Positions 17,917 through 26,224 of a stretch of 64,000 nucleotides of DNA are shown one piece after another (within the stretch, counting starts at the first letter, position 1; the number at the start of each line of letters is the position of its first letter). The position numbers were made by a program, and so were the translations under genes. Source of the stretch: Adlercreutzia sp. ZJ176 (GTDB lineage Bacteria; Actinomycetota; Coriobacteriia; Coriobacteriales; Eggerthellaceae); NCBI RefSeq assembly GCF_011038975.1, contig NZ_JAAKEC010000014.1, forward strand, positions 25,365 to 89,364, read 5' to 3'. The notes under the pieces are model-generated. The model made no database searches. It was not told where the DNA came from and was given only the letters and a program-made list of their open reading frames with translations.

Positions 17917-20634
17917 TTGCAGGCTCGATACGTGTTGGCGTTTGACACGGCCAATGAGGTGATCTCCATCGGCGTGGGCGCGCTTGACGCGGCCGCGCGC
18001 TCGGTCGCGCTCGTCGCGGCTGCCGAGGTGGCGGCGCGGCGCGCGTCGAACACGCAGCTTCTGCCGCGCATCGACGCGCTGCTCCGGGATGCGGGCGTGG
18101 CGCGCGAGGACATCGCGTGCGTGGCGGTGGGGCGCGGCCCGGGCTCGTTCACGGGCGTGCGCATTGCCATGGCCACGGCCAAGGGGATCGCGAGCGCGCT
18201 CGAGGTGGGCCTCGTGGGCGTTTCGACGCTCGACGCGGTGGCGTGGGGTGCGTGGCGCGCGGGCGTGCGCGGGCACCTGCTCGTGGCGGCTGACGCCATG
18301 CGCAAGGAGGTGTACCCGGTCGAGTTCGACGTGAGCGACGCGGGCACGGCGCGCCTCGGCGAGGACCGCGTGGTGAAGGCGGATGCGTGCGCGAAGGAGT
18401 ACGCGGCTGAGGGTGCCGATCCCGCCGCCGGCGAGGGCGCGGGGCAGCTCAGTCGCTCGGACAGTCCTGCTTCGCACGGAAGCGCCGCCGGCGCTTCCGG
18501 CTCGTGCGGAACTCGCTTGGTGAGCAGCCCCGAGCCCTCGTCGGCTCCCGACGCGGCGGAGGCAGAGCGGGGCTCAGTCGCTCATTCTTCCGGGCAGCTG
18601 CTCATCACGGGGGATGCGCTCAGGAAGTATGCCGACCTGTTCGCGGCGTGCGGCGTGCTGCTCCCCGAGGAGCAGTGGACGCCGACGGGCGCGGGCCTGC
18701 TGCTGGCGCTGCAGGCGGCGTGGCGCGCCGGCGAGGCGGACCCCCTCGACGCGCGTCGGCATGACCCGGTGTTCGCGCTGCCGGTGTACACGCGCCTGTC
18801 GGACGCCGAGGAGGCTGAGCGCGCGCGTCTCGCGCGCGCGGACCAGGCGCTCGCCGGCGCGCGCGGCAGCAAGCACGTCACCATGAACGACACGGCCATC
18901 GCCAACGCGCGCGCGAACGGCGAGGGCATCGCCTACAAGCCGCTCGACGCGGCACACGTGGCCAACGTGGCTGCGCTCGAGGAGCGCATCATGGGGTCTG
19001 ACGCGTGGAGCGCGGCGCTCGTCGCCGACGAGCTGGGCCGCGCCGACCGCGTGTGGTGGGCGGCCTTCGCGGCCGATCCCTCCATGCCGCTTCCGCCTGA
19101 CGCGCCGCTCGTGGGCTATGCGGGCGGCTGGGTGGTCGACGGCGACGTGCAGATTCTCAAGGTGGGGACCGCGCCCGAGCACCGCCGGCGCGGCATCGCC
19201 GCCGAGCTCGTCGCGCGCGTGGCCGCCGACGCGCGCAACCTGGGCGCGCGCACGAGCTCGCTCGAGGTGCGCGCGGCGAACGCGGGTGCGCAGGCGCTCT
19301 ACGCGGCGCTCGGCTACGCGAGCCTCGGCGTGCGCCCGCGCTACTACTCCGACGGCGAGGACGCCCTCATCATGAAGGCGGAGGCGCTGCCTGCTGCGCG
19401 CAAGGACGTCGCGGGCATGGAGCTGCAGCGCCTCGACGACGGGGGCGCCGCGCGCGGAGGCGCGGGCGCCGCTGGTGCAGGCGCGTTTGGTGCGGGAGCG
19501 ACCGGCGCAAGCGCAAGCGCGGCAGGCACAGGCGCCGACGCAGGCGCGTCCGCACTCGCCGCGGACGCGGGCCCGGCGTCCGAGCCCGTCCGCCCGCTCA
19601 TCCTCGCCATCGAGTCCTCCTGCGACGAGACGGCCGCCGCCGTCGTCAACGGGGACGGCATCCTGCTCTCTGACGTGGTGGCCTCGCAGATCGACTTCCA
19701 CGCGCGCTTCGGCGGCGTGGTGCCTGAGATCGCGAGCCGCAAGCACATCGAGGCCATCTGCGGCGTGTGCGACGAGTGCCTCGACGTGGCGGCCGCCCGC
19801 CTCGGCGGCGCGCCGGGCAGCCTGCGCTGGCGCGACCTCGACGCCGTGGCGGTCACCTACGCGCCGGGGCTCGTGGGCGCGCTCGTGGTGGGCGTGGCGT
19901 TCGCGAAGGGCGCGGCGTGGGCGGCTGGCGTGCCCTTCATCGGCGTGCACCACCTCGAGGGCCACCTCTATGCGAACAAGGTGGGCGCGCCCGACTTCGC
20001 GCCGCCCGCGGTGGTGTCGCTCGTGTCGGGCGGCAACACCCTGCTCGTGCACATGCGCGACTGGGGCGACTACGCCACGCTTGGCGCCACCATCGACGAC
20101 GCGGTGGGCGAGGCGTTCGACAAGGTGGCGAAGGCGCTCGGGCTGGGGTACCCCGGCGGCCCCGTGATCTCGCGCTACGCGAAGGACGGCAACCCGGAGG
20201 CCATCGCGTTCCCCCGCGCCATGATGCACTCGGGTGATCTGCGCTTCTCGCTCTCGGGCCTCAAGACCGCGGTCGTCACCTACGTCAACCAAGAGCGCGC
20301 GGCCGGGCGTGAGCTTGACGTGCCCGACGTCTGCGCGAGCTTCCAGCAGGCGGTCGTCGACGTGCAGGTGGCGAAGGCGAAGCGGGCGCTCGAGGAGACG
20401 GGCGCGCGCACGTTCTGTCTTGGCGGCGGCGTGGCGGCCAACCCCGTGCTGCGCGCGGCCTACGAGGAGCTGTGCGCGAAGATGCGCGTGCGGCTGGTCA
20501 TGCCGCCTCTGCACTCGTGCGGCGACAACGCGGGCATGATCGCGCTCGTGGCGCTCGACCGCTACCGCGCGGGCAGGTTCTTCGGGCTCGACGCCGACGC
20601 CCAGGCCCACGCCGACCTCGACGAGCCGTACTAG
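17917..20634 (+). CDS. tsaB-rimI-tsaD: TsaB-RimI-TsaD triple fusion, t6A synthesis and ribosomal N-acetyltransferase
   Basis: 905 residues holding three enzymes. Residues 1 to about 310 are TsaB (LAFDTANEVISIGVG, GRGPGSFTGVRIAMATAKG) with a Ser/Ala-rich insert. About 338-488 is a RimI-type GNAT acetyltransferase (LKVGTAPEHRRRGIAAELV, ALYAALGYASLGVRPRYY). An Ala/Gly-rich linker follows, then TsaD from about 560 (LAIESSCDETAAAVV, zinc-binding H679-x3-H683, SLVSGGNT, GGGVAANPVLR). TsaB and TsaD transfer threonylcarbamoyl to tRNA A37; RimI acetylates ribosomal protein S18 in other bacteria. I chose TTG 17917, with GCGGAGG nine bases ahead; upstream starts would cross the antisense promoter. Confidence 0.93.
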   Translation: MQARYVLAFDTANEVISIGVGALDAAARSVALVAAAEVAARRASNTQLLPRIDALLRDAGVAREDIACVAVGRGPGSFTGVRIAMATAKGIASALEVGLVGVSTLDAVAWGAWRAGVRGHLLVAADAMRKEVYPVEFDVSDAGTARLGEDRVVKADACAKEYAAEGADPAAGEGAGQLSRSDSPASHGSAAGASGSCGTRLVSSPEPSSAPDAAEAERGSVAHSSGQLLITGDALRKYADLFAACGVLLPEEQWTPTGAGLLLALQAAWRAGEADPLDARRHDPVFALPVYTRLSDAEEAERARLARADQALAGARGSKHVTMNDTAIANARANGEGIAYKPLDAAHVANVAALEERIMGSDAWSAALVADELGRADRVWWAAFAADPSMPLPPDAPLVGYAGGWVVDGDVQILKVGTAPEHRRRGIAAELVARVAADARNLGARTSSLEVRAANAGAQALYAALGYASLGVRPRYYSDGEDALIMKAEALPAARKDVAGMELQRLDDGGAARGGAGAAGAGAFGAGATGASASAAGTGADAGASALAADAGPASEPVRPLILAIESSCDETAAAVVNGDGILLSDVVASQIDFHARFGGVVPEIASRKHIEAICGVCDECLDVAAARLGGAPGSLRWRDLDAVAVTYAPGLVGALVVGVAFAKGAAWAAGVPFIGVHHLEGHLYANKVGAPDFAPPAVVSLVSGGNTLLVHMRDWGDYATLGATIDDAVGEAFDKVAKALGLGYPGGPVISRYAKDGNPEAIAFPRAMMHSGDLRFSLSGLKTAVVTYVNQERAAGRELDVPDVCASFQQAVVDVQVAKAKRALEETGARTFCLGGGVAANPVLRAAYEELCAKMRVRLVMPPLHSCGDNAGMIALVALDRYRAGRFFGLDADAQAHADLDEPY

Positions 20635-20738
20635 CGCGCAGCGCGCCGCCCCGGCTCAGGGCAGGCGGGCGCTTCGGGCTCGCGGCTCGCAAACTCGCGG
20701 CTCGCAACGCGCGGCGCTCCCGCGGTTCCCGCGCGCCG

Positions 20739-21440
20739 CTACTCCCAGCTCTCGAGCAGCCGCCGCACGATGGCGGCGCAGTCGGCGGCAGCGCGCGCCT
20801 CGAAGACGGGGTAGTCCACGGCGTCCGACCCGTCGGCCTTGTCGGATATGGCGCGCACGATGCCGCAGGGCACGCCGCCCAGCCAGCACGCCTGCGCGAT
20901 GGCGGCGCCTTCCATCTCGCAGCACGCGGCGCCGAACGTCGTGCGGATGCGGGCCTTCTCCGCGGCGTCGCGCACGAAGCGGTCGCCGGAGGCCACGCGC
21001 CCCTCGTGCACCCCGACGCGGCACGTCGCGCGCACCGCGTTTGCGAGCCGCTCGCGCAGGCGCACGTCGCAGGGGAACGCGAGCGCGTCGAGCCCCGGCG
21101 TCTGCCCGGGCGCGTACCCGAGGTTGCAGACGTCCATCAGGTGGTTCACGGCGTCGGTCGCCACCACCACGTCGCCGATGTCGATCGCCGCGTCGAGCGA
21201 GCCGGCCACGCCGGTGTTCACCACGTGCGTGACGCCGAAGCGGCCGATGAGCACCTGCGCGCACACGGCGGCGTTCACCATCCCCACGCTGCACTGCACC
21301 ACCACGGCGGGCGTGCTCCCGATGACCCCCTCGAAGAAGTCCCTGTTCGCGCAGGTGGTGACGCGCACGTCGTCGAGCGCATCGCGCAGGGCCTCCACTT
21401 CGACGTCCATGGCGCCGATGACGCCGACCTTCACCGTCAT
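20739..21440 (-). CDS. mtnN: 5'-methylthioadenosine/S-adenosylhomocysteine nucleosidase
   Basis: 233 residues. VGVIGAMDVEVEALRDAL at the N-terminus, NTGVAGSLD, and CEMEGAAIAQAC with the catalytic SDKADG near the C-terminus are the MTA/SAH nucleosidase signature. It removes adenine from SAH, giving S-ribosylhomocysteine for LuxS. AAGGAGGAC precedes the ATG, and the gene starts 17 bases after the luxS stop, so the two form an activated-methyl-cycle operon in pathway order reversed. Confidence 0.94.
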   Translation of the reverse strand: MTVKVGVIGAMDVEVEALRDALDDVRVTTCANRDFFEGVIGSTPAVVVQCSVGMVNAAVCAQVLIGRFGVTHVVNTGVAGSLDAAIDIGDVVVATDAVNHLMDVCNLGYAPGQTPGLDALAFPCDVRLRERLANAVRATCRVGVHEGRVASGDRFVRDAAEKARIRTTFGAACCEMEGAAIAQACWLGGVPCGIVRAISDKADGSDAVDYPVFEARAAADCAAIVRRLLESWE

Positions 21441-21457
21441 GCCGTCCTCCTTCTGCG

Positions 21458-21952
21458 CTAGTCGAGCAGCGCGGGGTAGGCGGTGTGCGCCTCGTCGAGC
21501 ACCTCGAGCGTCTCGGCCACGTAGCGGCGCGCCCACCACTTCGCCTGCGCGAGGTCGGAGTCGTGGTAATTGCCGCACTCCTCGGGGCGCGCGCCGGGGA
21601 TCTCGCCCTCGAAGTCGCGCGCGAACGTGAACAGGCGCAGCACCAGGTCGGCGACGTCAGCGGGCTCGTACGCGCCGAACACCACCAGGTAGAAGCCCGT
21701 GCGGCAGCCCATGGGGCCGAAGTAGACCACGCGGTCGGCCCACGCGGCGTCGTTGCGCAGGAAGGTGGCGCCGAGGTGCTCGAGCGCGTGTACGGCGGCG
21801 GTGTCCATCACCGGCTCGCGGTTCGGCGCGGTCATGCGCAGGTCGAACGTGGTGGTCACGCAGCCGGTGGCGGCGTCCGCGTCGCTGCGCGACACGTACA
21901 CGCCCGGCTCGAGCACGGTGTGGTCAACGGAAAAGCTGGCGATTCGCTCCAT
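21458..21952 (-). CDS. luxS: S-ribosylhomocysteine lyase (LuxS)
   Basis: 164 residues, normal length. The iron-binding HALEH motif, FYFGPMGCRTGFYLV-like segment with the catalytic cysteine, and PEECGNYHD are all present. It cleaves S-ribosylhomocysteine to homocysteine and DPD, the autoinducer-2 precursor. Upstream is a 26-base near-perfect palindrome at 22039-22064 that overlaps the likely promoter. Confidence 0.96.
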   Translation of the reverse strand: MERIASFSVDHTVLEPGVYVSRSDADAATGCVTTTFDLRMTAPNREPVMDTAAVHALEHLGATFLRNDAAWADRVVYFGPMGCRTGFYLVVFGAYEPADVADLVLRLFTFARDFEGEIPGARPEECGNYHDSDLAQAKWWARRYVAETLEVLDEAHTAYPALLD

Positions 21953-22038
21953 GGGTCAAACTCCTTCGGATGATGCTCGGATGCCGCCTGGCGGTGCGCG
22001 GGGTGCGCTCGGCGGCGCGCGGGGCGCGCGAGGGCGCT

Positions 22039-22064
22039 GCGCTAGATTGTATACGATCTAGCGC
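22039..22064. promoter_or_regulatory. Operator-like palindrome between luxS and an MFS gene
   Basis: Two 13-base arms, GCGCTAGATTGTA and TACGATCTAGCGC, match at 12 of 13 positions with no loop. The core ATTGTATAC resembles half-sites bound by FCD-type GntR regulators. On the minus strand the core contains TACAAT-like and TATACAA -10 sequence for luxS. Confidence 0.5.
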
Positions 22065-22164
22065 GCGGCGCAGCCAAAACCGCTACACTAGGACGTGACG
22101 GTGTTTTGCGGGCGCTGCGGTTCCGGTCGCGCGTTCGATTGTTCTGACGAGGGAGAACGGGGCT

Positions 22165-23565
22165 ATGGCGGGTTCTGCGCACGTGGTGTCCGACGACGAG
22201 GTGACCGAGGGCGCGACGGCGCGCGCATCCGCCGCATCCGCCGGGAAGGCGGCTGCCCAGCCGCGGCTGTGGACGGCGGTGTTCGTGCTCATCGTGCTGC
22301 TGACGTTCTGCTGCTTCGTGATGGGGCAGGGGCTGAACGCGGGCACGTCGGTGTTTCTCTCGCGCGTGGGCTACGGCGCGTCGCTCGCGGGCGTGCTCGC
22401 GCTGGTGTTCTCGGCCTCGGCGGCGGTCGCGCGCCTGGTCATCGGACCGATCATCGACGCCGGGAAGTGCTCGCTGGTCATCCTTCTGGGCATGGTCATC
22501 CTGCTGGCGGGCACGGTCGTGCCGCTCGCGGGGCAGGGCGTGGCGCTCTACACCGCAAGCCGCGTGCTGCAGGGCGTGGGATTCGCCATGGCCACCACCG
22601 CCGCGTCGACGGCGGCGGCTGACGTGCTGCCGCGGGCGCGCCTGGGCGAGGGCATCGGCTACTACGGGCTCGGGCAGGCGCTCGCCATGTCGGTCGGGCC
22701 GGCGCTCGCGCTCTTCCTCGCGGGGACCGACCCCGCGTCGAACCTGTACGCGGGCTTGTCGCTGGTGGCGGTCGCCGGGCTGGCGGTCGCGTTCTTCACG
22801 CGCTACGAGCGCAAGCCGCTTGCGCTGCCCGAGACCTCGGCGTTCCGCGAGCGCTGGGAGCGCGCCGAGCGTGCGAAGGCGCAGGCCGCGGAGGCAGAGC
22901 CGCAGGCGGCGAAAGGGGAGGCTGCGCAGGCCGCGAAGGGGGAGGCCGCGCAAGCTGTGCCGGCCGTGCAGGCCGCGCAGGGGAAGGCTGCGAAGGCGCC
23001 GTCCTTCTTCGAGCCGCGCGCGCTTCCCGGCGCCATCCCCATGACCATCATGTGCCCCACCTTCGGCTTCGGCATCTTCTTCGTGGGCCTCTACGGCACG
23101 CAGATCGGCGTGGCGAACGCGAGTCTGTTCTACACCATTTCGGCCATCAGCATGATCGCCGTGCGCCTGAAGTCGAAGTCGTTCATGGACCGCGTGGCTC
23201 CCATCAAGACGTTCACGGTGGCGGTGGCGTGCGGCCTGGTCACGTGCGTGATGCTCTACTTTGGGCCGGCGAGCGACTACGTGTTCTACGCAGCGGGCGT
23301 CTTCTACGGGCTGTGCCTCGGCATCAGCCTGCCGCTCAACCAGGCGGTTGCGGTGAAGAACACCCCGCCCGAGCGCTGGGGCGCCACCAACGCGCTGTTC
23401 CTGCTGATGAACGACGTGGGCATCGGATTGGCCAGCGCGCTGTGGGGATTCACCAACGACGCCTTCGGCTTCGGCGTCACCATCTGCCTGGTGATGGTCT
23501 GCCTCGTCGCCTCCTACGTCGCCGCCTGGGTCTTCTACCCCGAGAAGGACCGCGCCTGGAGGTAG
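22165..23565 (+). CDS. Major facilitator superfamily transporter
   Basis: 466 residues with twelve predicted membrane segments. It has a first-half motif A-like loop (IGPIIDAGK) and a motif-rich RVLQGVGFAMATTAAST segment. A hydrophilic loop of about 70 residues rich in Ala, Glu, Lys and Gln repeats sits between the halves (about residues 215-295). No substrate can be assigned. A TACACT at 22084-22089 is a likely -10, and GAGGGAGAA precedes the ATG. It resembles the second MFS carrier of the window (39356-40609). Confidence 0.85.
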   Translation: MAGSAHVVSDDEVTEGATARASAASAGKAAAQPRLWTAVFVLIVLLTFCCFVMGQGLNAGTSVFLSRVGYGASLAGVLALVFSASAAVARLVIGPIIDAGKCSLVILLGMVILLAGTVVPLAGQGVALYTASRVLQGVGFAMATTAASTAAADVLPRARLGEGIGYYGLGQALAMSVGPALALFLAGTDPASNLYAGLSLVAVAGLAVAFFTRYERKPLALPETSAFRERWERAERAKAQAAEAEPQAAKGEAAQAAKGEAAQAVPAVQAAQGKAAKAPSFFEPRALPGAIPMTIMCPTFGFGIFFVGLYGTQIGVANASLFYTISAISMIAVRLKSKSFMDRVAPIKTFTVAVACGLVTCVMLYFGPASDYVFYAAGVFYGLCLGISLPLNQAVAVKNTPPERWGATNALFLLMNDVGIGLASALWGFTNDAFGFGVTICLVMVCLVASYVAAWVFYPEKDRAWR

Positions 23566-23696
23566 GGCGCCGCCGCGCTCCTCACTTGCGCCTGGCGCCG
23601 CGCTCCTGCTCCGCCGCGCCCGCGTCCTTCCTCCCGCTCCGCCGCGCCCGCGCCCGTCCGCCTGGCCTCGGGGTGCCTGCGTCCGCTCGCCAGCCG

Positions 23697-24440
23697 CTAC
23701 CGCGGCTTGCGCGCCACGTGGACGGCGGCTATGCCGCCCGTGTAGTTCTTCCAGGTGACGTCGCGAAAGCCCGCCTCCTCCATGAGGGCGGCGAGGCCCT
23801 GCTGGTCGGGGAAGGCGCGGATCGACTTCGCCAGGTACACGAAGCCGTCCCGATCGCCGGTGATGAGCCCGCCCCAGAACGGGATGAGGTGCCTCAGGTA
23901 GAAGCCGTAGAGCGCGCGCCATGCCCGGTTCGGCGGCGTGGAGAACTCGAGGCACACGAGCGCGCCGCCGGGGCGCAGCACGCGGTACATCTCGGAGAGG
24001 GCGCGCGGGCGGTCGGGCATGTTGCGGATGCCGTAGGCCATGGTGATCGCGTCGTAGCTCGCGTCGGGGTACGGGATGTTCTGCGCGTCGACCACCTCGA
24101 ACTCCACGGGCACGCCGCCCGCGGCGCCCGCCGCGCGGTGCATGCGTGCCACGTCGAGCATCTCGGGCACCAGGTCGGTGCACTGGATGCGCGCGGGCCG
24201 CTTCGCGCGCGCCACCGCGAAGGTGACGTCGCCCGTGCCGCCCGCGATGTCGAGCACCTCGTCGGTCGCGCTGATGGGGGCCTGGCGCATCATGCCGGCG
24301 AGCCACAGCCGGTAGGCGCCGAAGCTCGAGACGGCGTTGAACCGCTCGTATTTTCGGGCGATCTGCGAGAAGATGCTCTTCACGCGCTCGGATGAAAGCT
24401 CGGCGGGCGCTTCCTCGCCCGTTGCGGTGTCGATGCTCAA
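23697..24440 (-). CDS. menG: Demethylmenaquinone methyltransferase
   Basis: 247 residues of the UbiE/MenG family. IFSQIARKYERFNAVSSFG near the N-terminus, the SAM motif EVLDIAGGTGDVTFAVA and YGIRNMPDRPRALSEMYRVLRPGG are typical. It methylates demethylmenaquinone at C2 in the last step of menaquinone synthesis. Quinone use other than menaquinone is unlikely in this group. The divergent neighbour is a MenK-like radical SAM protein, which suggests a methylmenaquinone product. Confidence 0.93.
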   Translation of the reverse strand: MSIDTATGEEAPAELSSERVKSIFSQIARKYERFNAVSSFGAYRLWLAGMMRQAPISATDEVLDIAGGTGDVTFAVARAKRPARIQCTDLVPEMLDVARMHRAAGAAGGVPVEFEVVDAQNIPYPDASYDAITMAYGIRNMPDRPRALSEMYRVLRPGGALVCLEFSTPPNRAWRALYGFYLRHLIPFWGGLITGDRDGFVYLAKSIRAFPDQQGLAALMEEAGFRDVTWKNYTGGIAAVHVARKPR

Positions 24441-24488
24441 GGTGTGTACTCCCCGGAATCGCGGTGGGACCGTTCAAACGCGTCTAGT

Positions 24489-24512
24489 ATATCTGTTTTC
24501 ATATCCGTTTTC
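24489..24512. promoter_or_regulatory. Tandem 12 bp repeats between menG and the radical SAM gene
   Basis: ATATCTGTTTTC is followed directly by ATATCCGTTTTC (11 of 12 identical). The menG -10 (minus strand TATACT, 24491-24486) overlaps the first copy, so this looks like a regulator site in the divergent promoter. Confidence 0.4.
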
Positions 24513-24591
24513 GCGGGCGCATCGCCGCGAAGAAGCGGTACCATAGCCGATTGGACTATCCACGCCGACCTTCGCACGTTAAGGAGTACCC

Positions 24592-25920
24592 ATGCTGTCT
24601 GAGCGCATGCTCACCACCGTTGTCAAGCAGCTCGCCCGCTGCGAGCTGGCGCTGAAGCCCACCGACGAGACGATGATGCCCGCGCCCGAGCCGGGCCGCA
24701 AGTACATGCTCTACATGCACGTGCCGTTCTGCCAGCGCCTGTGCCCGTACTGCAGCTTCAACCGCTACGCCTTCCGCGAGGACGTGGCGCGGCCCTACTT
24801 CGCCAACATGCGCAAGGAGATGCTCATGGTGCGCGACCTGGGGTACGACATCGAGAGCATCTACATGGGCGGCGGCACGCCCACCGTCATGCTCGACGAG
24901 CTGTGCGAGACGCTCGATCTGGCCCGCGACATCTGGGACATCAGGGAGGTGGCGTCCGAGACGAACCCGAACCACCTGGTGCAGCCCTATCTCGACGCGC
25001 TCAAGGGCCGCGTGCAGCGCCTCTCCGTGGGCGTGCAGAGCTTCAACGACGATCTTCTGAAGCAGATGGACCGCTATGACAAGTACGGCAGCGGCGAGGA
25101 GATCTACGAGCGCATCGCAGGCGCGCTCCCGTACTTCGACTCGCTGAACGTCGACATGATCTTCAACTTCCCGAGCCAGACCGAGGAGATCCTCTTCGAC
25201 GACTTGGAGAAGGTCGCCACGTGCGGCGCGCGCCAGACCACGTTCTCGCCGCTGTACGTGTCGCACGGCACCATGAGCAAGATGGCGCGCACCCTCGGCA
25301 AGATGGACTACCCGCGCGAGTACCGCTACTACCAGATCCTCGACGGCGTGCTCGCGGGCGGGGATGACCCGCTGTTCCACCGCACGACGCTGTGGACCTT
25401 CACGCGCAACGGCGCCGACGAGGCGACGCGCGACGGCGCGCCGCAGATCGACGAGTTCCAGACGTTCTACGACCAGTACCCCGCCATCGGAAGCGGCTCC
25501 ATCACGTATCTGAACCGCAGCCTCTACGTGAACACGTTCAGCATCAAGGAGTACAACGAGGCCATCGAGAGCGGGCGGATGTCGCTCATGGGCCGGAGCG
25601 ACATGTCCGAGCGCGACCTCATGCGCTACTGCTTCTTGGTGAACCTCTACAAGCTGCGCCTCGACAAGCGCGCCTTCGCGCGCGAGTTCGGCGTGAGCAT
25701 CGAGCGCGGCCTGCCCGTCGAGCTCGCGTTCATGCGCGCGAACCGCGCGTTCGCCACCGACACGCCCGACGAGCTCACCCTCACGCCGCGCGGCCGCTAC
25801 CTCGTGGTGGTGATGTACCGCCAGTTCCTGAGCGCTATGAACAACCTGCGCGAGCAGGCGCGCAACGCCCTGTCCGGCCCGGAGCGCGAGCTCCTCTTCG
25901 GCGACGGCACCCAAAGGTAG
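24592..25920 (+). CDS. HemN-like class C radical SAM protein, probable menaquinone C8-methyltransferase (MenK/MqnK type)
   Basis: 442 residues. The radical SAM cluster motif is HVPFCQRLCPYC (C-x3-C-x2-C), followed by IYMGGGTPTVML and RLSVGVQSFNDDLLKQM as in HemN/HemW proteins, plus a HemN-type C-terminal domain. It could be annotated as an anaerobic coproporphyrinogen oxidase or HemW. HemN-like class C methyltransferases MqnK and MenK are known to methylate menaquinone at C8, including in Adlercreutzia, and this gene is divergent from menG with 151 bases between. I therefore favour the MenK role by context. Translation starts at ATG 24592 after AAGGAG. Confidence 0.75.
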   Translation: MLSERMLTTVVKQLARCELALKPTDETMMPAPEPGRKYMLYMHVPFCQRLCPYCSFNRYAFREDVARPYFANMRKEMLMVRDLGYDIESIYMGGGTPTVMLDELCETLDLARDIWDIREVASETNPNHLVQPYLDALKGRVQRLSVGVQSFNDDLLKQMDRYDKYGSGEEIYERIAGALPYFDSLNVDMIFNFPSQTEEILFDDLEKVATCGARQTTFSPLYVSHGTMSKMARTLGKMDYPREYRYYQILDGVLAGGDDPLFHRTTLWTFTRNGADEATRDGAPQIDEFQTFYDQYPAIGSGSITYLNRSLYVNTFSIKEYNEAIESGRMSLMGRSDMSERDLMRYCFLVNLYKLRLDKRAFAREFGVSIERGLPVELAFMRANRAFATDTPDELTLTPRGRYLVVVMYRQFLSAMNNLREQARNALSGPERELLFGDGTQR

Positions 25921-25985
25921 GGAAGGGGAGCCGCCGCGCGCCGCGCAAAGGCGGCGGGCGGCAGCTTTGCGTGTCTCGCGTTGCC

Positions 25986-26087
25986 CTGCGCTCCCGCGCG
26001 CAGGGGCGGGGCCTCCGCGTACGTCTCAGCTGCGTTGTGATGCGATTTCAGCCAGCTGCGCTCCCGCGCGCAGGGGCAGGGCCTCCG
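25986..26087. repeat. Pair of 32 bp direct repeats, 70 bp apart
   Basis: The block at 25986-26017 (starting CTGCGCTCCCGCGCGCAGGG) recurs at 26056-26087 with one change. Each copy can fold as CCCTGCGC/GCGCAGGG. They lie in the 300-base gap between the radical SAM gene and the amidohydrolase, which holds no gene. A TATGAT at about 26179 is a likely -10 for the amidohydrolase. Confidence 0.65.
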
Positions 26088-26224
26088 AGCGTCCCGCGCG
26101 GCGCGTCCGCCGCGCGCCTTCAACCGCAAAGAGTGTGTGTTTGGGCGCGGGCGGCGAGGCGGGTTCGCCGCCCAGTGCTATGATACGAATCTGATCCAGT
26201 TTCGCGGACACGAAGAAGGTGCCC

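Noticed and set aside
24592..25920. Call as oxygen-independent coproporphyrinogen III oxidase (hemN)
   Set aside because: The fold fits, but the fourth cysteine typical of HemN (C-x3-C-x2-C-x-C) is missing and the menG neighbour favours the menaquinone methyltransferase branch. It is kept as an alternative.
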